A stretch of 45,646 nucleotides of DNA from Microcaldota archaeon. Its GTDB lineage: Archaea > Micrarchaeota > Micrarchaeia > Micrarchaeales > Micrarchaeaceae. The notes below the pieces were generated by a model. That model worked only from the letters and a program-made list of their open reading frames with translations. It searched no databases and had not been told where the DNA came from. The stretch is taken from the NCBI GenBank assembly GCA_030037495.1, contig JASHRG010000043.1:1-45646 (forward strand), read 5' to 3'. The position numbers and the translations under genes were made by a program. Shown here in pieces: positions 7,858 through 16,167 of the stretch (positions within the stretch are counted from its first letter, which is position 1; each line of letters opens with the position of its first letter).

Positions 7858-8601
7858 ATGGATCTGAAGAATAATACAATACTGATAACAGGCGGCGCTA
7901 CTGGTATAGGCTTTGCGCTTGCCGAATCGCTTTTAAAGCTAGGCAACAAGGTGATAATCTGCGGCAGGAGAGAAGAAAGACTAGCAGAAGCGAAGAAGAA
8001 ACTTCCAGACATAGAGGTGAAGAGGTGCGACGTTTCAAAGGCAGGCGAGCGCAAGCTCCTCGTCGACTGGATCAATTCCAACTACAGGGAAACCAATATC
8101 CTTGTGAACAATGCAGGGATACAAAGGCAGGTTGACTTCAAGAAAGGGGCAGAAGACCTTATGAAGAGCGATGATGAGATAGACATCAATCTCAAGGCGC
8201 AGGTTTACCTCTCTGCCCAGCTTGTGCCCATGCTCATGAAGCGCAGCGAGTCGGCAATAGTAAATGTCTCTTCTGGTCTTGGTTTTGTACCTCTTTCAAG
8301 GTTTCCCGTATATTGCGCAACAAAGGCAGCAATACACTCGTTTACGCTTTCGCTCAGGCACCAGTTAAGGGACACTTCTGTAAAAGTGTTCGAGATAATA
8401 CCGCCGACAGTGCATGACACAGGACTGAAGGGAAAGCCAATTGAGAAAACAGACTGGTCTGTTTCGGCAAGCGAAGTGGCAAGCGCAGCCGTGAAGGGTA
8501 TCATAGAGGACCAGTACGAAATTGCGATAGGGCCGTCAAAAGCCTGGGTTTCGGGCTCAAGGGAGGATCTGGACAAGATATTCAGGAATATCAATCGCTG
8601 A
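7858..8601 (+). CDS. Short-chain dehydrogenase/reductase (classical SDR, DltE-like)
   Basis: NAD(P)-dependent oxidoreductase of the classical SDR family. Nucleotide-binding TGGATGIG is at residues 11-18, CGRREERL follows the second strand, DVS near 58-60, NNAGIQ near 84-89, and the catalytic set is Ser139 (VNVSSGLG), Tyr152 and Lys156 in YCATK. The post-catalytic VFEIIPPTVHDTG resembles the DltE/YdfG-type branch. Length 247. The substrate is unknown. Its last ten codons are repeated at 10249-10278, beyond the orphan gene pair, so something was inserted or duplicated at this 3' end. Confidence 0.88.
   Translation: MDLKNNTILITGGATGIGFALAESLLKLGNKVIICGRREERLAEAKKKLPDIEVKRCDVSKAGERKLLVDWINSNYRETNILVNNAGIQRQVDFKKGAEDLMKSDDEIDINLKAQVYLSAQLVPMLMKRSESAIVNVSSGLGFVPLSRFPVYCATKAAIHSFTLSLRHQLRDTSVKVFEIIPPTVHDTGLKGKPIEKTDWSVSASEVASAAVKGIIEDQYEIAIGPSKAWVSGSREDLDKIFRNINR
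8573..8588 (+). repeat. SDR 3'-end direct repeat, left copy
   Basis: ACAAGATATTCAGGAA, inside the last codons of the SDR (encoding DKIFRN), is identical to 10250-10265. The following bases up to the stop codons are partly alike and encode the same Ile-Asn-Arg-stop. Together the two copies bracket the gene pair on the opposite strand. Confidence 0.65.
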
Positions 8602-8694
8602 GCAGTCCAAAAGGGCGTTTGTATGGGAAACATAGGTAAGCAATCATTTGATAGAATATCTAAAATTACGGCTTTAAGAGATGCAAAAGCCAGG

Positions 8695-9654
8695 TCAGGC
8701 CCTAATTCCAAAAAGCAAATCGGCAGTATCATTCGGTACACTCAACCCGCTGATAGAGAAACGCCAGTCGCATCCGGGAACTATGGTGAGGCGCAATGGG
8801 TTCCCGCCTGGCGCAACCGCAATCCGTTCGTCTCGTCTAATACCTAATGTTGGTCTTGCAAGCAGCTTTCCTTTACGGCTCAACGTAAAATTGAATCCGC
8901 TTTTGTCTATACCAGCGCCAGCCAGCCACCCGCTTTTCCCCTCTAACTTCTCTAACTCTATTGGATCTCCGGCAATGGCGGGTATTGCCACCTGATATGC
9001 AGGTGCACCTATGCCCAGAGCCAACCTGGCTTCCGTTGATTCAGCATAATCTGCTCCACCGTCTACCAAATAAATTTCGAATGTTCTTCCCTCTTGCAAT
9101 TTGATACTAGATATTTTACCTATCACCATCTTCCTGCCGCTTTTAAGCGGCATTGAGATGGTCTTTCGGGTTACAACATCGTAGATCGCTTGAAGCGCTT
9201 TGAGGCTAAGATCCTGCGTTGCGGCAGTATATGGCTCTGCATGGCTACCAGTACGGATAGTGTACGACGAGCTGTAGGTTCTGTCCTTTGGAAGAAATCC
9301 GCCTCCATATGTAGAGCTGTCTATACTTGACTGACTAGCATGTACTACCACGGCCCTACCTATATCTAAATAATCGCTCTCTGAATGGTACTTAGTGTGT
9401 GTTGTAATGCCCATTTCTGCAAGCTTTTGTATAAGCTCTAATCTTCTGGCTCCCTCTTTCTTACGCCTGCTTGCCTCATGAGCTATTTCGTCAGCTTTTT
9501 CTGACGCACTGAGCCCACGCCAGGTTTTCCTATCTGATTTATCATAGGGCTCCCGCCCGGCCTGATGCATCTCTGTTACTTCTCTTTGCCTTTCTTCTAT
9601 TCTGCGTCTCAACCCATTCAGTATGCCCATTTCGGCAACTATCCCAATTGTCAA
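8695..9654 (-). CDS. Hypothetical protein, C-terminal ORF of an interrupted frame (319 aa)
   Basis: Family not recognised. The N-terminal 110 residues are charged and helical (RRRIEERQREVTEM, SASEKADEIAHEASRRKKEGARRLELI). The rest is beta-rich and Gly-rich, with YGGGFLPKDRTYSSSYTIRTG and FEIYLVDGGADYAE, ending in WRFSISGLSV. No signal peptide or membrane helix. The start is uncertain: TTG 9654, or ATG at residue 9 (9630). The frame is open upstream for 28 more codons until the TAG that ends the 9739-10137 frame, in the same phase. The two may therefore be one gene of about 480 codons broken by a nonsense codon. Confidence 0.65.
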   Translation of the reverse strand: MTIGIVAEMGILNGLRRRIEERQREVTEMHQAGREPYDKSDRKTWRGLSASEKADEIAHEASRRKKEGARRLELIQKLAEMGITTHTKYHSESDYLDIGRAVVVHASQSSIDSSTYGGGFLPKDRTYSSSYTIRTGSHAEPYTAATQDLSLKALQAIYDVVTRKTISMPLKSGRKMVIGKISSIKLQEGRTFEIYLVDGGADYAESTEARLALGIGAPAYQVAIPAIAGDPIELEKLEGKSGWLAGAGIDKSGFNFTLSRKGKLLARPTLGIRRDERIAVAPGGNPLRLTIVPGCDWRFSISGLSVPNDTADLLFGIRA

Positions 9655-9738
9655 CGAAAATGTCCTTAGCAGGTCTTTTGAGCTAGAATTCCTTTTTCTT
9701 TCGATTTCCGCAGCATCACCATATATATCTAGCGGGCG

Positions 9739-9741
9739 CTA
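9739..9741 (-). other. In-frame TAG joining two open frames
   Basis: The TAG is the only stop between two frames in the same phase: 132 codons before, and 28 plus 319 codons after. TAG ends several ordinary genes in this window (RNase Z, GGGPS, the PRODH-like gene), so general recoding is not suggested. A nonsense mutation or two separate genes are the simpler readings. Confidence 0.6.
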
Positions 9742-10137
9742 CTGCCTGCGGCTACCCCGCAGGGCAGCGTCGTAATGCCTTTGATGGTATTCTGACCATA
9801 ACGGGGCTCTAAGCTCATCATACCTCTTCTCTACTTCACGCCGCCTCTTACGTTCCCAGAAACTCATGCTGGCTAATTCCTCCTCTCGCTGCCTATCCAA
9901 CTCTCTAATTTTTTCATCGAACCCGATGAGCCATTGCCTGTCTTCTTCTGTGAATGCGAATCTAGGGGATTTAGGCGGCTTCGCGGGGTAATAGTCATGG
10001 CCTCCTTCGCCAAAGACCGGTATCATGGAAATGGCTCTAAAGCTTCTTAGCCATCCGCCAAGACCCGCAGTTGCATTACCTCGTCTTTGCATGCCCTGGT
10101 TCCTATCGCGTTCTGGCATCATTTCTAAACGAGCCAT
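9739..10137 (-). CDS. Hypothetical protein, N-terminal ORF of an interrupted frame (132 aa)
   Basis: Family not recognised. A hydrophobic/Gly part (residues 24-50, LGGWLRSFRAISMIPVFGEGG) is followed by a strongly charged helix (DEKIRELDRQREEELASMSFWERKRRREVEKRY is its range, about 74-108). Starts at ATG 10137, with an AT-rich stretch resembling a TATA box about 25-30 nt upstream. It ends in TAG at 9739-9741, and the same frame continues without a stop into the next gene. It could be a genuine short protein or the front of a broken gene. Confidence 0.6.
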   Translation of the reverse strand: MARLEMMPERDRNQGMQRRGNATAGLGGWLRSFRAISMIPVFGEGGHDYYPAKPPKSPRFAFTEEDRQWLIGFDEKIRELDRQREEELASMSFWERKRRREVEKRYDELRAPLWSEYHQRHYDAALRGSRRQ

Positions 10138-10245
10138 AATGGGCTGGAATTTTTCAGATATATAAATATTTTAATAGATACGACATTTGTTGGAAGTCTC
10201 GGGGTTGGCGGTCTCCCTTGCCAGGTATGCGCGGGTTTCAAAGCG

Positions 10246-10278
10246 ATGAACAAGATATTCAGGAACATAAACAGATGA
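10246..10278 (+). pseudogene. Duplicated SDR 3' end
   Basis: Codons for MNKIFRNINR and a stop (TGA 10276-10278), repeating the C terminus of the 7858 SDR (DKIFRNINR). In-frame codons just upstream give a plausible Gly-Phe-Lys-Ala but no further SDR match. It is either the tail of a lost second SDR copy or the target-side copy left by an insertion into the SDR 3' end. Confidence 0.55.
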
Positions 10279-10300
10279 GCTTGCTAAGTATTAGAAAGCC

Positions 10301-10310
10301 TATTTATACT
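10301..10310 (+). promoter_or_regulatory. TATA box for the 10339 gene
   Basis: TATTTATACT lies 29-38 nt before ATG 10339 in an otherwise non-coding stretch. Confidence 0.45.
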
Positions 10311-10338
10311 CTTGTGAACAAATCCACTTGACCTTGGC

Positions 10339-10983
10339 ATGAACGAAATAGACACACTTGTTGTGATAGTAGCTGTTGTGCTGATAGCAGCTGTTGTTGT
10401 CCTGCTGCTCGGCTACCACCCAAGCAAGTTCGGAAGCATTATGAGCATAACAACAGCGCCAATACTGCTCATTGACCCGTCGCATGTGCCTCCTGGAACG
10501 CAGGCAATACTTGTAACATATTCCTCGCTAGGAGTTGAGAGCAACGGAGCCTGGCGCAACGCCACGGGAAGCGGGACCGTAAACCTCTTCACCGTAGAAA
10601 ACAACAGCAAGATACTGGGCTATGCGAACATAGCCACAGGTGCGGAGGTTGAAGCGGTAAGGATCAGCATAGACTCTGTCAAGATAAGGGTGAACGGCGC
10701 AACATATGCAGTGTCTGTGCCAAACCCGAACGTAATCGTTACGCTGGGAAGCAACTCGGTGATAGGCTCAAGGAGCGGAATCCTTGTTGACCTGCTGACT
10801 ACTGTCATAGCGCAGCCCGGGACAGTATTCCTCGGCCAGGGCGACCCTCCCGGCAACTACACAATGACGCCGGTTGTAAGGGCCATAGTGATAGGTGGCA
10901 TGGACAACATAACGAATACGTACATAAGCAACACGGTAAAGATTAACAGCACAGTAAAGGCAGAGATTGGGTTCCTTGTATAA
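10339..10983 (+). CDS. Membrane-anchored exported protein, DUF4382-like
   Basis: One N-terminal hydrophobic helix (residues 6-25, TLVVIVAVVLIAAVVVLLLG) anchors an extracellular beta-rich domain. The domain follows the DUF4382 plan: ILLIDPSHVPPGTQAILVTYSSLGVES, GTVNLFTVENNSKILGYANIATG, VEAVRISIDSVKI. Several N-glycosylation sequons (NAT, NNS, NYT, NIT, NST) fit an exported archaeal protein. The role of the family is not established. The short charged N terminus before the helix resembles pilin-like precursors, but no peptidase motif is clear. It converges on the ABC operon that follows. Confidence 0.7.
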   Translation: MNEIDTLVVIVAVVLIAAVVVLLLGYHPSKFGSIMSITTAPILLIDPSHVPPGTQAILVTYSSLGVESNGAWRNATGSGTVNLFTVENNSKILGYANIATGAEVEAVRISIDSVKIRVNGATYAVSVPNPNVIVTLGSNSVIGSRSGILVDLLTTVIAQPGTVFLGQGDPPGNYTMTPVVRAIVIGGMDNITNTYISNTVKINSTVKAEIGFLV

Positions 10984-11001
10984 CGCTTCCAGTCGATTAT
11001 C

Positions 11002-12342
11002 CTATAGTTGCCTGAGCGCCTCTATTGGCTCCAGCTTTGATGCCCTCCATGCTGGATACGCACCTGCAATCACGCTTACAAGTATCGCGACTATGAGAGC
11101 AGTCAGTATTGTTGATAGGGTGAAAACTGGCGTGAATGAGAGCGAGCCTGTGCCTGATGACGAGGTTGGCGCTGCGCCTCCTCCGCCGCCTCCAACAAAC
11201 ACCGCACCGCCGCCTCCTGCACCCGCCCCTCCCCTGAAGCTGCCGCCGCCAGTTGTGGCTGTTGTTGGTGCGCCTGATGTACCTGATGACGAGGCGCCGC
11301 TTGTCAGTGAGGCTAGTCCGTATGCTCCGCCTGCTCCGACGATTATTCCTGCGACCCCGCCAAAGAAACCTATTATCAGAGCCTGCACCACGAATATGGT
11401 AAGTATGTTGTGGTTCTTGAAGCCAACAGATTTCATTATTCCTATCTCGTGTATGTGCTCATAAACAGAGATCAGCATTATGTTCATTATGCCTATTGCA
11501 GCAACAAGCAGCGATATGCCTGCTATTAGGACAAGCAGCGTTGTTATGGAGCCTATAACGCTTGAAGCGGTCTGCGCTATCTCCTCTATTGATGTGACCC
11601 TGACGCTGCTCCCGAACACTGAGGTTATGCTGTTGGCAGTTGCAGAGACTGTGCTCTCGTTAGACGCCTTTACAAGTATGGTGTTGAAGGATGTCCTGTG
11701 CAGCAGCGTCTCCGCAGCCTGGAGCGACATCAGCACCCCGCTGTCAACAGATATTATGAACGATGAGGCGGTTGGCGCAAGTATTCCTACAACAGGAACG
11801 CTAATGCTTGTTGACGACCTGCCGCTGCTGATTGACAGAGTCACTGGTTGTCCGTTTGTGATCTCCTGGGAGCCTCCGCTGCTTGACGGGAACGCTATGT
11901 CGTACCCTACAACAGATTCAGGAGACACGGTGTCAGGGTACAGCGTGCCCTCGTACAGGCTTGCGTTCTTGCCAAAGAACGATGAGAGGTCCTGCGGGTC
12001 CATTCCTATTATGGTGACAGATGTATTCTCTGTGCCTGAGCGCAGTGTTGCCGAGCCAGTGAGCACAGGCAACGCAGTGGTAACGTTTGGCAGCGACTCC
12101 ATTTCCGCAACAGTAGCGGCCGTGAACCCTGAGCTTGATGTTCCTGCCGATGATACCAATATCGTTGTAGGGCCAAGGGACGAGAGCTCGCTTGATATGC
12201 TTGCGCTTATGCCCTCTGTAAGGGACACCAGAGCGACTATTGATGCCACTCCTATGACTACCATAACTATGGTCAATGCTGTCCTTACCTTTTTTTCCCG
12301 GAGGTCCTTATAGCTCAGGAATAGTATGTCGCTTAGGTTCAT
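11002..12342 (-). CDS. MacB/FtsX-type ABC transporter permease with Gly-rich insertion
   Basis: Permease of the type VII (MacB/LolCE/FtsX) ABC class, which couples ATP hydrolysis to work on extracytoplasmic substrates rather than passing them through a pore. One membrane helix sits at residues 19-41, then a periplasm-like MacB core domain (about 45-235), then three C-terminal helices (about 262-290, 312-342, 408-432). Between the last two lies an unusual low-complexity loop of about 60 residues rich in Gly, Ser, Thr and Ala. Last gene of a four-gene operon with 4-nt overlaps. Confidence 0.9.
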   Translation of the reverse strand: MNLSDILFLSYKDLREKKVRTALTIVMVVIGVASIVALVSLTEGISASISSELSSLGPTTILVSSAGTSSSGFTAATVAEMESLPNVTTALPVLTGSATLRSGTENTSVTIIGMDPQDLSSFFGKNASLYEGTLYPDTVSPESVVGYDIAFPSSSGGSQEITNGQPVTLSISSGRSSTSISVPVVGILAPTASSFIISVDSGVLMSLQAAETLLHRTSFNTILVKASNESTVSATANSITSVFGSSVRVTSIEEIAQTASSVIGSITTLLVLIAGISLLVAAIGIMNIMLISVYEHIHEIGIMKSVGFKNHNILTIFVVQALIIGFFGGVAGIIVGAGGAYGLASLTSGASSSGTSGAPTTATTGGGSFRGGAGAGGGGAVFVGGGGGGAAPTSSSGTGSLSFTPVFTLSTILTALIVAILVSVIAGAYPAWRASKLEPIEALRQL

Positions 12343-12608
12343 TTGGCCCGCACCCTGCCCTTGTTCTTCGCCTTTTCCTTAATAAGCAGGTATGCCAGCA
12401 CTATGGCTATTATAAGCAGCACAACTATTATCGTTCCTAGTAAAGGGATCAGCAGCCCAAAACCAAAGCCAGCGCCAGGGGCGTGCGTGAACGGCCCGTT
12501 GTATGTGCCAGGTCTAGATGCGTTGTACTGCGCTGAAGTCTGCACCGAAACCGCTGCAAGTGCGATTGTTGAGACAAGAAGTGCTGCAAGCGCCTTTCTG
12601 GTGGTCAT
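12339..12608 (-). CDS. Small exported membrane protein of the ABC operon
   Basis: 89 residues: an N-terminal signal-like helix (5-25, ALAALLVSTIALAAVSVQTS), a short Pro/Gly/Asn stretch outside, and one membrane helix (about 52-74) followed by a basic cytoplasmic tail (KEKAKNKGRVRAK). No family recognised. The start and stop overlap both neighbours by 4 nt, so it is translated with the transporter and may be an accessory subunit. The neighbouring 439-residue protein has the same signal plus C-terminal-helix plan in larger form. Confidence 0.75.
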   Translation of the reverse strand: MTTRKALAALLVSTIALAAVSVQTSAQYNASRPGTYNGPFTHAPGAGFGFGLLIPLLGTIIVVLLIIAIVLAYLLIKEKAKNKGRVRAK

Positions 12609-13924
12609 TTGGACGCCCTCTTGTTCTTCCTCCTCTCTCTAATATAGAGATAGGAAACTGCTATTATGGCTATTACAAGAATTATGGGCAGGAATATCCC
12701 ACCTGCAAGGTATATGCCTGAGCCTCCTCCGCCTGCAGCGAACCTGCCGCCAGACGTGCCGCTTGAGCCGAACGCAGAAGTTCCAGAGCCTATGGTTACG
12801 CTCACATTGCTCATTACAGTAACATTCTGCCTCAATGGGTTCAGATAGTTGATCTTTATTGGGATCTTATAAGTTCCAGGCGTTATGCTGTTTGACGCCT
12901 GCAACGACAGGGTAACGGGCGCCTGCTCGTCAGCGCTTATGTCTCCCACATAAACAGGGTTCGAGCCGAATGCGCTGAAACCTGATGGCAGCACCGCGCC
13001 CACGCTTACAGCCGATGCTCCCGCTGTGCCTATGTCGGTAAGCACGAAAGACACCGATATTATACTTCCTGGCGTGGCGCTGGATGGCGTGACCGTAAGC
13101 CCTGATGTCGATAGGTCTATTGCGCCCACCGGTATAAGCGATGTGCTGTTCACCACCTGCTCTATCTTGCTGCTGTTGAAGAACGTTGCAGTTAGGTTGA
13201 ATGGGAACGACTCTATTGACGCGTTTCTAGATACGAAGATAGATGTACTTATGCGCTGCGACTGACCCGGTGTCAACGAGCCGAACTGCGCCTGGGAGCT
13301 ACCTATTATGGCTCCATCTATGCTCGGCACGGAGTAGTGCACGTAGACAGAGTTCAGCGTGGTGTTGCCTGTGTTTGTCACGTTTATTGAAAGGTTCTGT
13401 ATCTGCCCGGATGCGACTGTCTTTGGCTGTATGTTGACAGAGAGCGGCGATCCGCAGCTCTCTACTTCAAAAGTTATGTTCCTGCTTTCCTGGTCTTCAT
13501 AATACGTAAGATAATAGTAGTTTATCCCTACCTGGGCAGTTGTTAGCAGCGACGCATTGGCCGTTACAAACACCGGCAGCAAAACCATTATTGAGTTGAA
13601 TGAGCTCAGGCTTGGTATGAAGGCCGTGCCATTGCCCTCTGGGAGCAGCGACCTTGATGGCGAAACCGCGAGGTTGATGAACTGCATGTTTGTGTTCACC
13701 AAGTCTGTTATCCCTATACTAGGATTGTTGTTGCCTCCGTTGTAGACTATTATTGGTATGTAGTTTGTCAGACCTTTGCACAGAGTTGTAAGGTTGGAGC
13801 TTACACTGAATGTTGGCGGGTTTGGTATTGGGGATGGGCCGCTGAGGGTTGCGAATGACACTCCTGTTATCGCCATCAGCGCAAAAATCCCGATCAGGCC
13901 CATTGCCTTTACTTCTGTTTTCAT
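12605..13924 (-). CDS. Exported CARDB-like beta-domain protein of the ABC operon
   Basis: Signal peptide (residues 1-27), then several beta-sandwich repeats of the CARDB/NEW3 type. The pattern NLSINVTNTGNTTLNSVYVHYSVP, then a conserved LTPGQSQ turn, recurs as SFVLTDIGTAGASAVSVGAVLP and SADEQAPVTLSLQAS. There are many N-glycosylation sequons, a Gly/Ser linker (about 390-405), one C-terminal membrane helix (about 406-428) and a basic tail. Such COG1361-type proteins often accompany MacB-like transporters in archaea, where they are presumed substrate-binding or envelope components. It overlaps both neighbours by 4 nt. Confidence 0.8.
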   Translation of the reverse strand: MKTEVKAMGLIGIFALMAITGVSFATLSGPSPIPNPPTFSVSSNLTTLCKGLTNYIPIIVYNGGNNNPSIGITDLVNTNMQFINLAVSPSRSLLPEGNGTAFIPSLSSFNSIMVLLPVFVTANASLLTTAQVGINYYYLTYYEDQESRNITFEVESCGSPLSVNIQPKTVASGQIQNLSINVTNTGNTTLNSVYVHYSVPSIDGAIIGSSQAQFGSLTPGQSQRISTSIFVSRNASIESFPFNLTATFFNSSKIEQVVNSTSLIPVGAIDLSTSGLTVTPSSATPGSIISVSFVLTDIGTAGASAVSVGAVLPSGFSAFGSNPVYVGDISADEQAPVTLSLQASNSITPGTYKIPIKINYLNPLRQNVTVMSNVSVTIGSGTSAFGSSGTSGGRFAAGGGGSGIYLAGGIFLPIILVIAIIAVSYLYIRERRKNKRASK

Positions 13925-14625
13925 GTCAATACCTCGTCCTTTTCCAGTTCTCCATCCTTTATGTGGATCACTCTATCGCAATGCCTTGTCAGGTCAACGT
14001 TGTGCGTTACCATCACTATCGTCACCTTCTGGTCCCTGCTTATGTGCCATAGCAGTTTTATAACATCCTCGCTTGACTTGCTGTCAAGGTTTCCGGTTGG
14101 CTCGTCTGCAAGCACCAGCGTGGGGTTGTTGACAAGCGCCCTTGCAACAGCCACCCTTTGCTGCTCGCCGCCGCTAAGCTGAGTTGGTTTAAGGCGCAGC
14201 CTTTGGCCCAAACCGAGGTATTCGAGCAGCTTGTCTGCCCTCTTCCTTCTCTCGACACCTGTCATGCCCGATACCATGAGCGGCAATTCCACATTGGCCT
14301 CCGCGTCCATGCCGTTCACAAGGTTGAATGCCTGGAAAACGAACCCGAGCTTTTTGTTCCTGAATTCCGCCAACTGGTCGCCGTCCATCTTTGCAGTCGG
14401 CACTCCATCTATGTAAAGCTCTCCACTTGTTGGCTTGTCTATTGTGCCAAGTATGTTCATGAGTGTTGACTTACCTGAGCCTGATGGACCAACTATTGCC
14501 GCGAATTCTCCCTTTTTGAGCGTGAATGAAACTCTATCAAGAGCCCTTACAGTAACGTCTCCTGACTTGTACGTCTTGCTTATGTTGCTGACCCTTACGG
14601 AATAGTTGCCGGTTGCCATGCACAT
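13921..14625 (-). CDS. ABC transporter ATPase (MacB/LolD family)
   Basis: Nucleotide-binding subunit of the type VII exporter below it. Walker A GPSGSGKST (residues 46-54), a Q-loop in VFQAFNLV, signature LSGGEQQRVAVARAL, Walker B LVLADEPTGNLD and the switch His in VMVTHNVDL are all present. Length about 232. The frame starts at 14625, with a second in-frame ATG two codons later (14619) that gives a more usual N terminus. First gene of the operon; its stop overlaps the exported-protein start by 4 nt. Confidence 0.95.
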   Translation of the reverse strand: MCMATGNYSVRVSNISKTYKSGDVTVRALDRVSFTLKKGEFAAIVGPSGSGKSTLMNILGTIDKPTSGELYIDGVPTAKMDGDQLAEFRNKKLGFVFQAFNLVNGMDAEANVELPLMVSGMTGVERRKRADKLLEYLGLGQRLRLKPTQLSGGEQQRVAVARALVNNPTLVLADEPTGNLDSKSSEDVIKLLWHISRDQKVTIVMVTHNVDLTRHCDRVIHIKDGELEKDEVLT

Positions 14626-14711
14626 CGCTTATAATGACTAGGCCCATCTATATTTGATACTATGGATTAATTTGCTTAAATAGGTTTTGTATGGTTTAGG
14701 TTTTTGTTAGG

Positions 14712-15356
14712 TTATTGGGGGAGCTTCTGGTCAACGCTCCTCCAAAGGTAGAGCGATGCGACTGATTTGTATGGTTCCCACTTTACAGATAGCTCTTCCA
14801 TGGTCTTTTTGTCTGGGCGGCCCCTTAGCTTGTACACCCTTTTCACTGCGTTCTGCAGGCCAAGGTCGTCCATTGCAAACACGTTGACCCTGAAAAGGCT
14901 GAACATCAGGAACATCTCCGCTGTCCAGCGCCCTATGCCGCGCACATCATCAAGTATTGCTATGACTTCCTCGTCAGGGAGCTCCCTCAAGCTCTCCAGG
15001 TCTAGCTCCTTTTTCTGTATGCGCTCGCAGAAATCCTTTATGTATGAGTACTTTTGCGGGGATATGCCGGCTCTCCTTGCCCTTTTCTCTGAAGTGGCGA
15101 GGAACTGCCTTGGCGTTGGTAGCCTTCCGTTGTAGAGCCCCTTGAATTTTTTTAGTATCGCGTCAGCTGCTGAGCCTGCTATCTGCTGGTATATGAATGT
15201 CTCGATTATCGCCTCGTATGGGTTTGATGGACCCCAGTTCGCCCTTATGACTCCGAGCTTTCCTATCACCCTTCCAAGAGCCCTGTCTCTTTTGCTGATG
15301 TGTGCCATTGCCTTTTTCCAAACCTTCCTGTCATTGAGCGACTCGTATTTTGTCAT
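14712..15356 (-). CDS. DNA-3-methyladenine glycosylase II-like (HhH-GPD)
   Basis: Base-excision repair glycosylase of the AlkA branch of the HhH-GPD superfamily. The helix-hairpin-helix LDDVRGIGRWTAEMFLMF spans residues 135-152, and the catalytic Asp is expected at 164 in FAMDDLGL. The N-terminal helical part contains ETFIYQQIAGSAAD, matching the family QQ(I/L)S motif. There is no N-terminal AlkA beta domain and no iron-sulfur cluster cysteines, so it is the short form (214 aa). It starts 11 nt after the nucleotidyltransferase stop on the same strand. Confidence 0.92.
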   Translation of the reverse strand: MTKYESLNDRKVWKKAMAHISKRDRALGRVIGKLGVIRANWGPSNPYEAIIETFIYQQIAGSAADAILKKFKGLYNGRLPTPRQFLATSEKRARRAGISPQKYSYIKDFCERIQKKELDLESLRELPDEEVIAILDDVRGIGRWTAEMFLMFSLFRVNVFAMDDLGLQNAVKRVYKLRGRPDKKTMEELSVKWEPYKSVASLYLWRSVDQKLPQ

Positions 15357-15367
15357 AGAATCATCTG

Positions 15368-16111
15368 TCAGTGTGCGTGCCTAGCCTTCGGGTCCCTCCA
15401 GTTGTGTATGGCTTTCTCATACCTTTCAAGGTTGTCTGTGGGCCAGAACTGCCCGTTCTTCAGCGGGTATGCGTATACGGGCTCCTTCTCCACAACCCTC
15501 TCAAACACGTCCTTCTCCAATGATACCTTCTCCTTATCAGGCATCATCTCGATTATCCTCTTGTTTATTATATATTCTCCGGTATTGATCAGCTTGCTTG
15601 GGGTTGTCTTAGGGTCAGGCTTCTCCACGAACCTTCTTATCCTTTCACCATCAAGCAGGACAACCCCATATCCTGTTACGTCTTCTTCCTCCTTTACCAG
15701 TATTGTTGCAAGCGCGTTGGTTTTCTTGTGCTGCCTGTACATACCTGCTAGGTCAAATTCTATCAGGGTGTCTCCGTTGACGCAGAGGAAGTCGTCTGCT
15801 TCCTTGCCCTTGAGCTTCTGGTATGCAAACCTTATCGCGCCCCCTGTCCCTAGGGGCCTGTCTTCTATGGCGTAGTCTATCCTGTGCTTCTTGTCAGTTT
15901 TGTCGAAGTGCTCAATTATCTTGTCTGCCTTGTAGCCTATTGACAAAACCACCTCTTCCACTCCGTAGTAGAAGAGCTCATCTACCAGGTGCTCGAGCAC
16001 AGCCTTGCCCTGCACAGGCACAAGCGGCTTTGGTATCTCGTATGTGAGGGGGCGAAGCCTGGTGCCCTCTCCACCTGAAAGTATTATTGCAAATTTCGGT
16101 ACATCTGGCAT
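15368..16111 (-). CDS. Sugar-phosphate nucleotidyltransferase
   Basis: Transfers a nucleotidyl group to a sugar 1-phosphate. The N-terminal signature is ILSGGEGTRLRPLTYEIPKPLVPVQGK, and IEDRPLGTGGAIRFA, FLCVNGDTL and the later VEKPDPK fit the glucose-1-phosphate thymidylyl/mannose-1-phosphate guanylyl group. There is no left-handed beta-helix domain at the C terminus, so it is the short form (247 aa). The frame is open 15 codons upstream of ATG 16111, but the core starts right after this Met. It is similar to the next gene upstream, presumably by duplication. Confidence 0.9.
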   Translation of the reverse strand: MPDVPKFAIILSGGEGTRLRPLTYEIPKPLVPVQGKAVLEHLVDELFYYGVEEVVLSIGYKADKIIEHFDKTDKKHRIDYAIEDRPLGTGGAIRFAYQKLKGKEADDFLCVNGDTLIEFDLAGMYRQHKKTNALATILVKEEEDVTGYGVVLLDGERIRRFVEKPDPKTTPSKLINTGEYIINKRIIEMMPDKEKVSLEKDVFERVVEKEPVYAYPLKNGQFWPTDNLERYEKAIHNWRDPKARHAH

Positions 16112-16167
16112 CAAATCAACCCATGCAATTGAGTGATAAGGACCGTCGCTTATCATGCGGTTCGAAT

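Noticed and set aside
8623-8995. Plus-strand frames over the end of the 8695 gene
   Set aside because: They are opposite to a longer frame with better residue composition and have no family resemblance.
9739-9741. Pyrrolysine or general UAG recoding
   Set aside because: Several clearly bounded genes in the window end in TAG, and no PylS/PylT is visible. Kept only as a local interruption.
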